From Amarobacillus sp046328225 (GTDB lineage Bacteria; Chloroflexota; Dehalococcoidia; Tepidiformales; Tepidiformaceae): 64,000 bases of DNA. The notes under the pieces were generated by a model. It had not been told where the DNA came from. It saw nothing but the letters and a program-made list of their open reading frames with translations, and searched no databases. The translations under genes and the position numbers were made by a program. The first letter of the stretch is position 1. Each line of letters starts with the position of its first letter. Shown piece by piece: positions 42,252-51,039 of this stretch. The DNA lies in NCBI GenBank assembly GCA_046328225.1, contig JAXLWZ010000005.1, positions 1 to 64,000 of the forward strand, read 5' to 3'.

Positions 42252-43993
42252 CGCCGGATGACCGGGAGCACGACCGCGCTCGGGTGGGCGGCATCGTGGA
42301 GGATCGTGTTCACGGCCACCGCGACGGCGGCATCCGTGGCGATGGTCGCGCCAGTGTTCGTATTCCGGTCGAAGCGCGGGAAGTTCGAGCTGCTGACCTC
42401 GACACGGATGCGGTGGCCGGCCCGGAACAGCGCCGCGATGCCCGTCATGTCCACGGTCACGGCCACCGGCTCATTCGGACGCAGCAGGGCGACGCGGTCG
42501 AAGCCTTCGCGGTAGCGCGCGCGGAAGATGCCATCGCAGAGGTTGAGGGCGACGCCGTCCGGGGCCACGTCCACGAGCTTCACGGTGAAATCCGTATCGG
42601 GCTGGCTGCTCGCCACCCAGAGGCGCGCCTCAACCGGCCCTGCAATCTCGAGGTCCTCGGCGAACGCCGTGCTGGTGTAGCAGAGGACGTCCTGGCGCTG
42701 CTCGATGGCGGCCTGGTCAAACTGCCCCGCGGGCACGTCCGACGGGCTCACGAAGTTGCCCCCGCCGCGCGTGGGCGTAGGGTTCAGCGGGTCATAGATG
42801 AGGCGATCGGCCTGTTCGCCGGCGGTGGGCGCCGAGGTCGTGAGGGCGCCATCGCCGCGCGCCGTGTTCGCCGCCCCGTTCGAGTGCAGGAAGTAGGGGG
42901 TAAACGCGGCTTCCTTCGGCGGCCAGGCGTCGAAATCCTGCCAGCGATTGGCCCCGACGGTGAAGACGCGCACGGGCGGTTCGCGGTCGATGCCCGTGTC
43001 GCGGTCGCGCAGCCAGTGGTCGAACCAGCGCATGTGGAGCTCTTCGAGCACGATCTGGGCGACGGCGCCGAAGTTGGAGTGCCCGGCCTGCGTAGTGAGC
43101 ATCGAACCGTGCACCCAGGGCCCGACGATGAGCTTCTGGCCGTTGCGCGCAATTTCCGTGGGCGCGTTTTCGCGCATGCCGGTGTAGTTGCGCAGGGTGC
43201 CACGCAGGAACATGTCGAACCAGCCGCCCAGGTTGAAGGCAGGGGTGTGGATGCGCGAATGGGCGGCTTCGATGCTCACGGACTCCCAGTAGGCATCGCG
43301 CGTGGGGTGGTCGAGCCACTCCTTGTAATAGGGCGCGACCAGGTCGTGGGCGAAGGCGGGGATATCGCGCACGGGGAGGTGCCGCAGCAGCGGCCAGTGG
43401 TCGAACGCGAGCGCGTACAGCCCGCGGAGGAGCTGCTGGCGGTGGGCGTCGTCCATGTCGCGCTTGAGCGTCTCTGGGATGGCGAACGCGGTCCCGGCCC
43501 ACATCGTGTTGAAGGCGAGCTCGAAGGCCCCGCCCTGGTAGATCCAGCCGTCGTAGTAATCGGAAGCGGTGAGGCCCGGGAAGATCGCCTGCAGGTTCGG
43601 GGCCTGCGCGCGCGCCGCGAGCCACTGTGTCGCGCCGTAGTACGAAGCGCCGTACATGCCCACACGGCCGTTGCTCCACACCTGGCGTGCGGCCCATTCG
43701 ACCGTGTCGAAGCCGTCGTCGATCTCCTGGTGGAAGGGGCGGAAGGTGCCTTCACTCTCGAAACGCCCGCGCACGTCCTGGATGACAACGACGTACCCTT
43801 CGCTCGCGGGCCGAATCGGCGGGAGCCAGTTGTAGGCGGTGGAGCCGACGGCCTTGCTGTAGGGCGTGCGCATGAGGAGCACGGGGTAGCGGCCCTCGGG
43901 CTCGGGGCGGAAGACGTCCGCGCGCAGGACGGTCCCGTCGCGCATGGGCACCGCCACGTTCCGCTCGACGCGGATGTCCATCAGTTCGGCCAT
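42248..43993 (-). CDS. CocE/NonD family hydrolase
   Basis: A 581-residue hydrolase of the cocaine esterase/X-Pro dipeptidyl-peptidase family. RVERNVAVPMRDGTVLRADV is the N-terminal strand pair, VVVIQDVRGRFESEG the oxyanion region, and GMYGASYYGATQW contains Ser117 (GxSYxG). GPWVHGS supplies the catalytic His region. The C-terminal jelly-roll domain ends with HRIRVEVSSSNFPRFDRN. It is probably an ester or acyl-peptide hydrolase; the substrate is unknown. GGAG lies 7 bases before the ATG, with TACGCT upstream. It forms a unit with dut and is divergent from the MidA gene. Confidence 0.93.
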   Translation of the reverse strand: MAELMDIRVERNVAVPMRDGTVLRADVFRPEPEGRYPVLLMRTPYSKAVGSTAYNWLPPIRPASEGYVVVIQDVRGRFESEGTFRPFHQEIDDGFDTVEWAARQVWSNGRVGMYGASYYGATQWLAARAQAPNLQAIFPGLTASDYYDGWIYQGGAFELAFNTMWAGTAFAIPETLKRDMDDAHRQQLLRGLYALAFDHWPLLRHLPVRDIPAFAHDLVAPYYKEWLDHPTRDAYWESVSIEAAHSRIHTPAFNLGGWFDMFLRGTLRNYTGMRENAPTEIARNGQKLIVGPWVHGSMLTTQAGHSNFGAVAQIVLEELHMRWFDHWLRDRDTGIDREPPVRVFTVGANRWQDFDAWPPKEAAFTPYFLHSNGAANTARGDGALTTSAPTAGEQADRLIYDPLNPTPTRGGGNFVSPSDVPAGQFDQAAIEQRQDVLCYTSTAFAEDLEIAGPVEARLWVASSQPDTDFTVKLVDVAPDGVALNLCDGIFRARYREGFDRVALLRPNEPVAVTVDMTGIAALFRAGHRIRVEVSSSNFPRFDRNTNTGATIATDAAVAVAVNTILHDAAHPSAVVLPVIRR

Positions 43994-44059
43994 GACCAAC
44001 TCCGGCTGGGTGTGAGCGAAGCGTACACCGGCGCCGGGCACCGGAAGAGCGCCGCCCGG

Positions 44060-44065
44060 TACACT
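44060..44065 (+). promoter_or_regulatory. -10 element, leaderless promoter of the MidA-like gene
   Basis: TACACT with a 6-base spacer to the GTG at 44072. Confidence 0.55.
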
Positions 44066-44071
44066 GGGGCC

Positions 44072-45148
44072 GTGGCGATCGACCTTGACCCCGGCGCGGC
44101 CGGCATCGGGAATGCGCGGCTGGTGCGCGCGATTATCGACGAGATGGCGGGCGGCGCGATCCCGTTCGAGCGCTTCATGGAGCTGGCGCTCTACCACCCC
44201 GAGTTCGGCTATTACCGCAAGCCCGGGCGCATCGGGCCGCAGGGCGACTTCCTCACGAGCCCGGTCATCCATCCGATGTTCGGGTGGGCTGTGGCGGGCT
44301 GGTGCCACGCGGCCTGGGAGCGAATGGGGCGACCGTCGCCCTTCACCATCTTCGAACCCGCGGCCGGCGAGGGCGCGCTCGCAGTGAGCGTCCTCGATTG
44401 GGCGGAGGGCCGCGCCGACGGCTTTCGCGAGGCCCTGCGCTACATCGCGATCGAGCCCGGCGCCCACGGCAACGACCCGCGCGTGGAGTGGGCGTCACCG
44501 CCGATCGCCGCCGCCGATGCCGGGATCGTGGTCTCGAACGAGCTCTTCGACGCCTTCCCCGTGCGGCTCTTCGACGTCGGTGGCCGGGGGCCGGTCGAGG
44601 TCGGCGTCGTGTGGAACGGCGAGGCGTTCGCGGAGGTCCCGCTGGGGGTGGTCTCGCTCGATGACGCGCCCACCGAAGGCCGTTTCGAGGTCAACCAGCA
44701 TGCCTACGGCGCGATGCGCTCGCTGTGCGGGCTGGTCGAGCGCGGCGCCGTGCTCACCTTCGATTACGGATACCCGCAGGAGGAGCTCTGGGCACCGTGG
44801 CGAACGACGGGCACGCTGCTCTGCTTCTATCGCCACACGGCGCACGAGAATCCGCTCATCCACGTCGGCGAGCAGGACATGACGACGCACGTGAACTTCT
44901 CGGAGCTCACCTCGGCGGTGGAGGACGAAGGGTTCGTGGCGCACGGGCCCGTGCGGCAGTCGGAGTTCCTGCTTTCGATGGGCCTCGGCGCGCTCGTCGA
45001 GGGGGCCCGGAACGACATGGGCGAGTACTTCGCCCGGCGGCGCGCCCTGCAGACGCTCACGGACGCGGCCGGGCTCGGGCGCATCCGCGTGCTGGCAGCG
45101 ACGCGCGGCATCGAGGGCCCGCTCCCCGGCTTCGAGGATGCCCCATGA
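44072..45148 (+). CDS. MidA/NDUFAF7-family SAM-dependent methyltransferase
   Basis: A 358-residue class I methyltransferase of the COG1565 family. The mitochondrial member NDUFAF7 dimethylates an Arg of complex I subunit NDUFS2. The signature IPFERFMELALYHPEFGYY and GPQGDFLTSPVIHPMFG precede the SAM loop FEPAAGEGALAVSVL. VVSNELFDAFPV follows, then GAVLTFDYGYPQEE. The bacterial target is not shown. The GTG start fits the TACACT-6-GTG rule. It overlaps the peroxiredoxin gene by 4 bp. Confidence 0.92.
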   Translation: MAIDLDPGAAGIGNARLVRAIIDEMAGGAIPFERFMELALYHPEFGYYRKPGRIGPQGDFLTSPVIHPMFGWAVAGWCHAAWERMGRPSPFTIFEPAAGEGALAVSVLDWAEGRADGFREALRYIAIEPGAHGNDPRVEWASPPIAAADAGIVVSNELFDAFPVRLFDVGGRGPVEVGVVWNGEAFAEVPLGVVSLDDAPTEGRFEVNQHAYGAMRSLCGLVERGAVLTFDYGYPQEELWAPWRTTGTLLCFYRHTAHENPLIHVGEQDMTTHVNFSELTSAVEDEGFVAHGPVRQSEFLLSMGLGALVEGARNDMGEYFARRRALQTLTDAAGLGRIRVLAATRGIEGPLPGFEDAP

Positions 45149-45633
45149 CCGGCGAACCACGCGACGAGCCGATCCGGGCGGGAGAGTCCGCCCCCGGATT
45201 CGAGCTCCCGGCCGTGACCAGCACCGGCGAGCAGGTGACCGTCCGGATGCCCGATGCCGCCGAAACCGCGCCGGTCCTGCTCATCTTCTACCAGGACGAC
45301 GGCATGCCCATCTGCACGCGCGAACTGACCGCGATCGCGCTCGACCATGCGCTGCTCGAAGGCGCGGGCGTGCGCGTGTTCGGCATCAACACGAACGGGC
45401 TTGGTTCGCACGCGAAATTCCAGGAGCGTGACCACTTCCCCTTCCCGCTCATCAGCGATTTCCACGGCGATGCGGTGAAGGCGTACGGCTTCTGGGATGC
45501 GGACGAACGGAAGTCGCGGCGGGCGCTCGTCCTCGTGGGCGAAGGCGGCATCGTGCGGCACGTGGTCCCGCACTTCAATCCCGGGAACGTGAACGGCAAG
45601 GTCGAGATTTTCGCGGCGCTGGGGCTGGCCTAG
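45145..45633 (+). CDS. AhpC/TSA-family peroxiredoxin-like protein
   Basis: A 162-residue thioredoxin-fold peroxiredoxin. The only Cys, Cys57 in GMPICTRELTAI, is in the peroxidatic position, so it would be a 1-Cys enzyme. The canonical PxxxTxxC is QxxxMxxC here: both Pro and Thr, which normally activate the peroxide, are replaced. INTNGLGSHAKFQERDHFPF is the conserved next segment. It may have altered activity or a redox-sensing role. Translationally coupled to the MidA-like methyltransferase (ATGA). Confidence 0.87.
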   Translation: MTGEPRDEPIRAGESAPGFELPAVTSTGEQVTVRMPDAAETAPVLLIFYQDDGMPICTRELTAIALDHALLEGAGVRVFGINTNGLGSHAKFQERDHFPFPLISDFHGDAVKAYGFWDADERKSRRALVLVGEGGIVRHVVPHFNPGNVNGKVEIFAALGLA

Positions 45634-45634
45634 C

Positions 45635-45820
45635 TCAGTCGAGCGGCGGGCGGGTGAGCGCGAGGAAGACCATGGGGAGGAGCCCGGCGCTGTTGATGAG
45701 CGCGAGAACGGGGACCCACGCACGCTGCCCGTTGCGCACGGCGCGGCGAATGGCGACGGCTTTCCAGGCGGTGTCCCACGCCACGACACCCGCGATCAGC
45801 GCCTTTCTTCCGGTGCCCAC
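45635..45820 (-). CDS. Small DUF5652-like membrane protein
   Basis: A 61-residue protein with two hydrophobic segments. The pattern WDTAWKAVAIRRAVRNGQRAWVP... followed by VLALINSAGLLPMVFL resembles small two-helix proteins of the DUF5652 type (W..AAR.GQ...F, INT.GI). Function unknown. TAGGCT is 6 bases before the GTG start, which supports the start despite the small size. It ends one base from the peroxiredoxin stop and is divergent from the TRIC-like gene. Confidence 0.72.
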   Translation of the reverse strand: MGTGRKALIAGVVAWDTAWKAVAIRRAVRNGQRAWVPVLALINSAGLLPMVFLALTRPPLD

Positions 45821-45826
45821 GGCTCA

Positions 45827-45832
45827 AGCCTA
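45827..45832 (-). promoter_or_regulatory. -10 element, leaderless promoter of the DUF5652-like gene
   Basis: TAGGCT on the minus strand, 6 bases before the GTG at 45820. Confidence 0.5.
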
Positions 45833-45852
45833 CCAGAATGCGCTTGGCGCGC

Positions 45853-45858
45853 TACCCT
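45853..45858 (+). promoter_or_regulatory. -10 element, leaderless promoter of the TRIC-like gene
   Basis: TACCCT with a 7-base spacer to the ATG at 45866. Confidence 0.5.
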
Positions 45859-45865
45859 CTGCGCG

Positions 45866-46507
45866 ATGGATCTGACGGCATCGGAGCTGATTGGCGCGCT
45901 GGACCGCATCGGGCTCGTGGCCTTCGCCTTCGGTGGCGTCGAAGTGGGCGCGCGGCGGCGTCTCGACCTCTTCGGGCTGCTCGTGATGGGCATCGTCGCG
46001 GCCACCGGCGGCGGGCTCATTCGCGACCTGATCCTCCAGCGCGTGCCGCTCGTGGTCGCGGAAGCCGACTACATCGCCTGGCCCATTGGCGGGTCGCTCG
46101 CGGCGATTGGCCTCGTGCTGGCGAAGCGGCGCATCCCGGCATCCGTGCGGGCGCTGGCGGAGGCGGGCGGGACGGGCGCGTTCGCGGTCGCGGGGGCACT
46201 CGCGGCCATCGGCGCGGGCCTCCCGGTGACGGCGGTTGTGCTGCTCGGGATCATCACGGCGACCGGCGGCGGCGTCATCCGCGACCTGCTGGCCGACCGC
46301 ATCCCGGTGGTGCTGCGAACGGAAGTGAACGCGACGGCCGCGGCGCTGGGTGCCCTCGCGGTGTGGCTCGTGGAGCCGGAATCGAGGGAGCTGGCGGCAC
46401 TTTTCGGCGCTGGCGTGACGGCGCTCGTGCGGGTCGGGGGCCTCGCCTTCGACCTGCATCTGCCCATCCCCGGGCCGCCATCGGACCCGCCGCGAGGGCG
46501 GGTTTGA
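45866..46507 (+). CDS. TRIC-like (UPF0126) cation channel family protein
   Basis: A 213-residue membrane protein with the internal repeat of the UPF0126/prokaryotic TRIC family. Each half contains a Gly-rich kinked helix: ATGGGLIRDLIL in the first and ATGGGVIRDLLADRIP in the second. About seven helices are predicted. Archaeal and bacterial TRIC homologues are trimeric K+-permeable channels; some relatives affect glycine uptake, so the ion or substrate is uncertain. Confidence 0.9.
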   Translation: MDLTASELIGALDRIGLVAFAFGGVEVGARRRLDLFGLLVMGIVAATGGGLIRDLILQRVPLVVAEADYIAWPIGGSLAAIGLVLAKRRIPASVRALAEAGGTGAFAVAGALAAIGAGLPVTAVVLLGIITATGGGVIRDLLADRIPVVLRTEVNATAAALGALAVWLVEPESRELAALFGAGVTALVRVGGLAFDLHLPIPGPPSDPPRGRV

Positions 46508-46623
46508 GGACTTCGCAGAAGTAGCGCAGAATAGCGTGCGCGAGAACGTGGGCAGCGTGTGTGCCGTCGCGTGACTGGCGAACCCACCGTGTCCGGCCGG
46601 AGCCGGAAGAAGGGGACAGAATC

Positions 46624-47796
46624 TTGGACATGCAATTTGGCGCGAAGGAAGAAGCCCTCCGCAAGGAGGTGCGCAGCTTCCTCATCAGCACTCTCAAGGA
46701 CCGCCCGGAGAACGAGGACGCCCGCACGAGCGACGAGGACTTCGAGTTCGCGAAGGGCTTTAACGCCGAGCTGGGCAAGCGCGGCTGGATTGCGCCGGCG
46801 TGGCCCAAGGAGTACGGCGGGCTCGGGGCTTCGATCTACGAGCAGATGGTCTTCAACGAGGAGTTCGGCTACTACGGCGCGCCCGACACGGGCACCCGCG
46901 GCTTCGGCGTCGGCATGATCGGCCCTACCCTCATCATTCACGGCAACGAAGAGCAGAAGAAGCGCTACCTCCCGCGCATCACCAGCGGCGAGGACATCTG
47001 GTGCCAGGGCTACTCCGAGCCGGGCGCCGGCTCCGACCTCGCGTCGCTGCAGACGCGCGCGGTGCGCGACGGTGACGAGTACGTCATTAACGGCCAGAAG
47101 ATCTGGACCTCGGGCGGCCACCGCGCGAACCAGATGTTTGCGCTCGTGCGCACGGACCCGGATGCGCCGAAGCACCGCGGCATCTCCTTCCTCCTCATCG
47201 ACGACATCAAGAACCAGTCGGGCCTGCAGCTTCGCCCGCTGATCAACATGGCGAACCGCCACCACTTCAACGAAGTGTTCTTCGAGGATGTGCGCGTCCC
47301 GGCGCGGAACCTCATCGGCGAAGAGAACCGCGGCTGGTACGTCGGCATGACGCTGCTCGACTTCGAGCGCTCGGGCATCGGCACCACGGCGTCGCAGAAG
47401 AAGACGCTGGAAGGCCTGACCCAGACGCTGAAGGACGGCCCGGCGGACCGCCGCAAGAAGTACCGCACGAAGCTCGCGGACTTCGTCGTCGCGAACGGCG
47501 TCGGCCGCTACCTGGGCTATCGCATCGGCTACATCCAGGCCACGGGCCGGGTGCCGAACTACGAGGCCTCGGTCGTGAAGATCTACCAGTCCGAACTCGG
47601 GCAGAAGATCTACAACTTCGGCATCTCGATGCTCGGCCTCTCGGGCCAGTTCCGGCCGGAGCAGGAGAACGCCCCGCTCGGTGGCCAGATGATGGAGCAG
47701 TACCTCCAGTCCGTGCCGTCGACCATCTACTCGGGCTCGAACGAGATCCAGCGCAACGTCATCGCGACGCGCGGTCTCGGCCTTCCGCGCGGCTAG
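46624..47796 (+). CDS. Acyl-CoA dehydrogenase family protein
   Basis: A 390-residue flavoprotein paralogous to the gene at 18737, sharing WCQGYSEPGAGSDLASLQTR and INGQKIWT. GWIAPAWPKEYGGLG is in the N-terminal domain, and the C-terminus is TIYSGSNEIQRNVIATRG. The usual YEGT Glu is Ser here, so the catalytic base is not in the standard place. It would act on an unknown acyl-CoA with ETF as acceptor. The TTG start at 46624 has AAGGGG 8 bases upstream; ATG at 46630 is the alternative. Followed by a strong terminator. Confidence 0.9.
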   Translation: MDMQFGAKEEALRKEVRSFLISTLKDRPENEDARTSDEDFEFAKGFNAELGKRGWIAPAWPKEYGGLGASIYEQMVFNEEFGYYGAPDTGTRGFGVGMIGPTLIIHGNEEQKKRYLPRITSGEDIWCQGYSEPGAGSDLASLQTRAVRDGDEYVINGQKIWTSGGHRANQMFALVRTDPDAPKHRGISFLLIDDIKNQSGLQLRPLINMANRHHFNEVFFEDVRVPARNLIGEENRGWYVGMTLLDFERSGIGTTASQKKTLEGLTQTLKDGPADRRKKYRTKLADFVVANGVGRYLGYRIGYIQATGRVPNYEASVVKIYQSELGQKIYNFGISMLGLSGQFRPEQENAPLGGQMMEQYLQSVPSTIYSGSNEIQRNVIATRGLGLPRG

Positions 47797-47832
47797 TCCC
47801 GCGGCCCGCTCCGGCGGGTTTCGAACGACCAA

Positions 47833-47863
47833 CGAAAGGCCCCGGCAATGCCGGGGCCTTTCG
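47833..47863. terminator. Strong hairpin terminator
   Basis: CGAAAGGCCCCGGC / AAT / GCCGGGGCCTTTCG, a 14-bp perfect stem followed by ATTTGTCC, between convergent genes. Confidence 0.88.
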
Positions 47864-47884
47864 ATTTGTCCCTCTCCTGGGAGC

Positions 47885-48460
47885 CTATGCGGCGGTGCTC
47901 GCGGCGCGCATCTGTGCCACAAGCGCGGGATCGTCCGGGGGCGGGGGGTATTCGGCGGGAAGCCAGACCTGCGGCCAGCGCGGCCGGACGGGGCCCCGAA
48001 TGAGCGCCGCCTCGCCGCTCGCGTGCACGGTCGCCTGCCCCGGCAGGGAAGCGACACGGGCGAGCGCCTCGGCGATGCGCGTCGCCTGCTCGTTCTGCGT
48101 CGAAGCGCCACGGCTGACGTTCTGAATCCAGGTGCCGCGGACATCCGCCTCGAGCGTGACCACCGGGTCGGCGTCGGCGCCGGGGCCGTCGGCGGCGCCC
48201 GGACCGGACGCGAGCCGGACGCTGACGTGCACCATCCCGGGGACGCTCGCGGGCGACATCGTGACGCGCCCGGTGCGGCCGCCTTCGGCGGTGAACGCCA
48301 TCTGGCCGCCGTCGCCACCGGGCTGGCCGTCCTGGGCGGCACGGTACGCGTCGGCCGAGAGCACGACACGGTCCGGACTGGCGCGAACGCCGACCTGGAC
48401 GCCTTCGAAGCTGCCACCGGGATCGATGGCGTGGACGGGACCGATTGCAGTGACAGACAT
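47885..48460 (-). CDS. Hypothetical protein
   Basis: A 191-residue protein I do not recognise. It has no signal peptide or transmembrane segment. The N-terminus SVTAIGPVHAIDPG is followed by a Gly/Ala/Asp-rich middle (ADGPGADADP) with short alternating hydrophobic strands (VTMSPASVPGMVHVSVRL). The C-terminus contains RPRWPQVWLPAEYPPPPDDP. An ATG at 48460 with AGGGAG upstream is chosen; the frame is open to 48526. Monocistronic, convergent with the acyl-CoA dehydrogenase. Confidence 0.65.
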   Translation of the reverse strand: MSVTAIGPVHAIDPGGSFEGVQVGVRASPDRVVLSADAYRAAQDGQPGGDGGQMAFTAEGGRTGRVTMSPASVPGMVHVSVRLASGPGAADGPGADADPVVTLEADVRGTWIQNVSRGASTQNEQATRIAEALARVASLPGQATVHASGEAALIRGPVRPRWPQVWLPAEYPPPPDDPALVAQMRAASTAA

Positions 48461-48582
48461 GAAGCGACTCCCTGTGGGGATCTTCGGGGGGTAGGGGGAA
48501 CCCCTAAGGGGCCAGATAGGAAACATGCGGGTGAACGAACGACGGCAGCCCGGCCAGGGGTGCGCGTGCTCGCGTTCGCCCG

Positions 48583-48588
48583 TAGGCT
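48583..48588 (+). promoter_or_regulatory. -10 element, leaderless promoter of the 48595 MFS gene
   Basis: TAGGCT with a 6-base spacer to the GTG at 48595. Confidence 0.5.
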
Positions 48589-48594
48589 CAGGGA

Positions 48595-49809
48595 GTGACG
48601 TTGCAGGGCGCGGCGAACCGCAGGCTCATCCTTTCGCTGCTGTGCACGGCGAGCTTCGGGGCCGTCTTCAACAACCTCATCCTCGCTCCCCTCATCCCCG
48701 CGATTTCGGACGACCTGGGCGTGCCGGTGGCGACCGCGGGCCTGCTCGTGACCGCGTACGCGATCGTGGGCGGCACGGCCGCGATCCTCTCGGGCCCGTT
48801 GATCGACCGCCTCGGCCGGCGGCGCATGGTGCTCTGGGGCATGACGGTGCTGACGATCGCGACGGCGCTCTCGGCGGTGGCCCCGAACTACCTGGCCCTC
48901 ATGGGGGCGCGGATGCTGGCCGGGCTCGGCGTCGCGAGTCTCACGCCCGCCGTCTTCGCCGCCGTGGGCGATTACTTCTCGTACGAAGAGCGTGGCCGAG
49001 CGATGGCGTGGGTGATCTCGGCGAACACGAGCGCGAGCATCCTTGGGGTGCCGCTGGGTGCGTTCATCAGCGGGCTGCTCTCGTGGCGCTGGAGCTTCGT
49101 GCTCATGGCGGGGCTTTCGCTCGTGTTTACGACGCTGCTCTTCGCCCGCCTCCCGGACGATTCCGCGGGCAACACGGGCCAATCGCGCGGGCTGCGCGAT
49201 ATCGTCTCCCTGCTGCGCGACCGGCCAACGGCGCTCCTCACGTTCTCGAACTACCTCGCGACCGGCTACTGGAACGTGTTCTCGGTGTACATGGGCGCGT
49301 ACTTTCACGATTACTTCCACGTGTCGGCGTGGGCGCTGGGCGGGCTGACGATGGTCATGGGCATCGGCGTGCTCACGGGCAGCAACATCGGCGGGCGCAT
49401 CTGCGACACGTCGGGGAAGCGGCCGGTCGTGCTCGTGAGCACGGCGCTGTGCGCGCTGTTTATGTCGCTGATCACGGTCGTGCCGTTCATCGCCGGTGCG
49501 CTGGTGGCGTTGCTGCTGTTCGCGACGGCGGCCGGTGCGCGCTACACCTCGGCGCAGGCGGTGCTTTCGGAGATGGACCCCGAGCGGCGCGGCTCCGTGA
49601 TGGCGCTCTTCGCCTCGGGCCAGCAGTTCGGCATCGTCACGGGGTCCGCGCTCGGCGGGCTGGTGCTGAGCGTGGGCGGGTATCACGCCCTCGGGCCGGT
49701 CGCTGGCGCGATCGCGCTCTTCTCCCTCTGGACGTACGCGATGAGCGTGAACGAGCAGCGCTTCGGCGGCGCACCCGAACGGCTGGAACCGCGCGAATCC
49801 CCGGCCTGA
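48595..49809 (+). CDS. MFS transporter
   Basis: A 404-residue, 12-helix major facilitator. Motif A is GPLIDRLGRRRMV. Helix 5 carries NTSASILGVPLGAFISG (drug-efflux type Gly/Pro pattern), and the second-half loop is GRICDTSGKRPVV. The architecture resembles DHA1-type exporters such as arabinose/chloramphenicol efflux proteins. The substrate is unknown. Its leaderless-type start is also the natural family start. It converges on the aminotransferase with a 4-bp gap. Confidence 0.9.
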   Translation: MTLQGAANRRLILSLLCTASFGAVFNNLILAPLIPAISDDLGVPVATAGLLVTAYAIVGGTAAILSGPLIDRLGRRRMVLWGMTVLTIATALSAVAPNYLALMGARMLAGLGVASLTPAVFAAVGDYFSYEERGRAMAWVISANTSASILGVPLGAFISGLLSWRWSFVLMAGLSLVFTTLLFARLPDDSAGNTGQSRGLRDIVSLLRDRPTALLTFSNYLATGYWNVFSVYMGAYFHDYFHVSAWALGGLTMVMGIGVLTGSNIGGRICDTSGKRPVVLVSTALCALFMSLITVVPFIAGALVALLLFATAAGARYTSAQAVLSEMDPERRGSVMALFASGQQFGIVTGSALGGLVLSVGGYHALGPVAGAIALFSLWTYAMSVNEQRFGGAPERLEPRESPA

Positions 49810-49813
49810 GGGC

Positions 49814-50998
49814 CTAGCGGTGACGCTGGACGAAGCGCCCGATGCGTTCGAGCGCACGTTCGATCTGTTCGTAGGCGGTGGCGTAGCAGGCGCGCACGTG
49901 CCCTTCGCCGCTCGCGCCGAAAGCGTTCCCGGGGACGACGGCGACGCGCTCCTCGGAGAGCAGCAGCTCGCTGAAGGCGACGCTGTCGAGCCCCGTGGCC
50001 CGGATATCGGGGAAGGCGTAGAAGGCGCCGCGCGGTTCGAACGTGGGCAGCCCGATCGCGCGGAAGCCATCGACGATCAGGCGGCGGCGCCGGTCGTATT
50101 CGGCGACCATGGCCGCGACGAAATCCTCGCCCTCATCGATCGCGGCGACGCCGGCATACTGGGCGGCCGTGGGCGCGGACATCATCACGTACTGGTGCAC
50201 CTTCATGATCGCCTCGGCGAGCGGTGCAGGCGCGCAGACCCAGCCCAGGCGCCAGCCGGTCATCGCGTAGGCCTTCGAGAAGCCGCCCAGGAGCACCGTT
50301 CGGCCATGCATTCCCGGCACCGCCGCGAACGAGGCGTGCGTCCCGGAGTAGGTCATGCGGTCGTAGAGTTCGTCGCTGATGACGGCGAGGTCGTGGCGGG
50401 CGGCGACTTCGCCGACGGCGGCGAGGTCCTCGCGGCCCATGACGGCACCGGTGGGGTTGGAGGGATAGCCGAGGAGCAGCGCCTTCGTGCGCGGGGTGAT
50501 GCGCGCTTCGATATCGGCCGGGAGCAGGCGAAAATCGTTCGCCGAATAGGTCGGGACGGGGACGAAACAGCCGCCCGCCATGAGCGTGGCGGGCAAATAG
50601 GCCACGTAGCAGGGGTCGGCGCAGAGCACTTCGTCGCCGGGATCGAGAAGCGCACGGAGGGCGATGTCGAACGCTTCGCTGGACCCGCTGGTGATGACGA
50701 TCTCGGTGCGGGGGTCGTAGGTCACGCCGTAGAGGCGATGGAGATGCGCGGCGAGCTTCTCGCGCAGTTCGAGCAGGCCGTAGTTGGAGGTGTAGTGCGT
50801 GTCGCCGCGTTCGATGCTGCGAATGGCGGCGCGGCTGATCGGCTCCGGGGTCACGTAGTCGGGTTCGCCGACCCCGAGCGAGATGACGTCCTCGATGGTG
50901 GAGAGGAGGTCAAAGAACTTGCGAATGCCGCTGGGCGGGATGGTGCCCATGCGGTGGGAAATGAAACGCGCAGGGGCGGCCGAAAACTCGGTCGTCAT
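49814..50998 (-). CDS. Class I/II pyridoxal-phosphate aminotransferase
   Basis: A 394-residue fold-type I aminotransferase of the aspartate/alanine group. VISLGVGEPDYVTPEPI is at the N-terminus, HYTSNYGLLELREKLA follows, YPSNPTGAVM holds the conserved Asn, SDELYDRMTY the Asp/Tyr for PLP, and GGFSKAYAMTGWRLGW the Schiff-base Lys and phosphate-binding Arg. The amino donor is not shown. Its position downstream of ilvC and of an Ala/Ile-rich leader peptide with a terminator suggests a role in alanine or branched-chain amino-acid metabolism. GGGAAGGGAG precedes the ATG. Confidence 0.92.
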   Translation of the reverse strand: MTTEFSAAPARFISHRMGTIPPSGIRKFFDLLSTIEDVISLGVGEPDYVTPEPISRAAIRSIERGDTHYTSNYGLLELREKLAAHLHRLYGVTYDPRTEIVITSGSSEAFDIALRALLDPGDEVLCADPCYVAYLPATLMAGGCFVPVPTYSANDFRLLPADIEARITPRTKALLLGYPSNPTGAVMGREDLAAVGEVAARHDLAVISDELYDRMTYSGTHASFAAVPGMHGRTVLLGGFSKAYAMTGWRLGWVCAPAPLAEAIMKVHQYVMMSAPTAAQYAGVAAIDEGEDFVAAMVAEYDRRRRLIVDGFRAIGLPTFEPRGAFYAFPDIRATGLDSVAFSELLLSEERVAVVPGNAFGASGEGHVRACYATAYEQIERALERIGRFVQRHR

Positions 50999-51039
50999 GG
51001 TTCTGCTCCCTTCCCCCGCCGGTGCAGCCCCACGAAAAA

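Noticed and set aside
42284..44071. Long plus-strand frame upstream of the MidA-like gene
   Set aside because: It is antisense to the CocE hydrolase; real similarity begins only at GTG 44072.
46069..50070. A 1333-codon open frame on the minus strand
   Set aside because: It lies antisense to a TRIC-like gene, an acyl-CoA dehydrogenase and an MFS gene; its composition is Arg/Ala/Pro/His-rich with no motifs. GC-rich codon bias makes long antisense frames.
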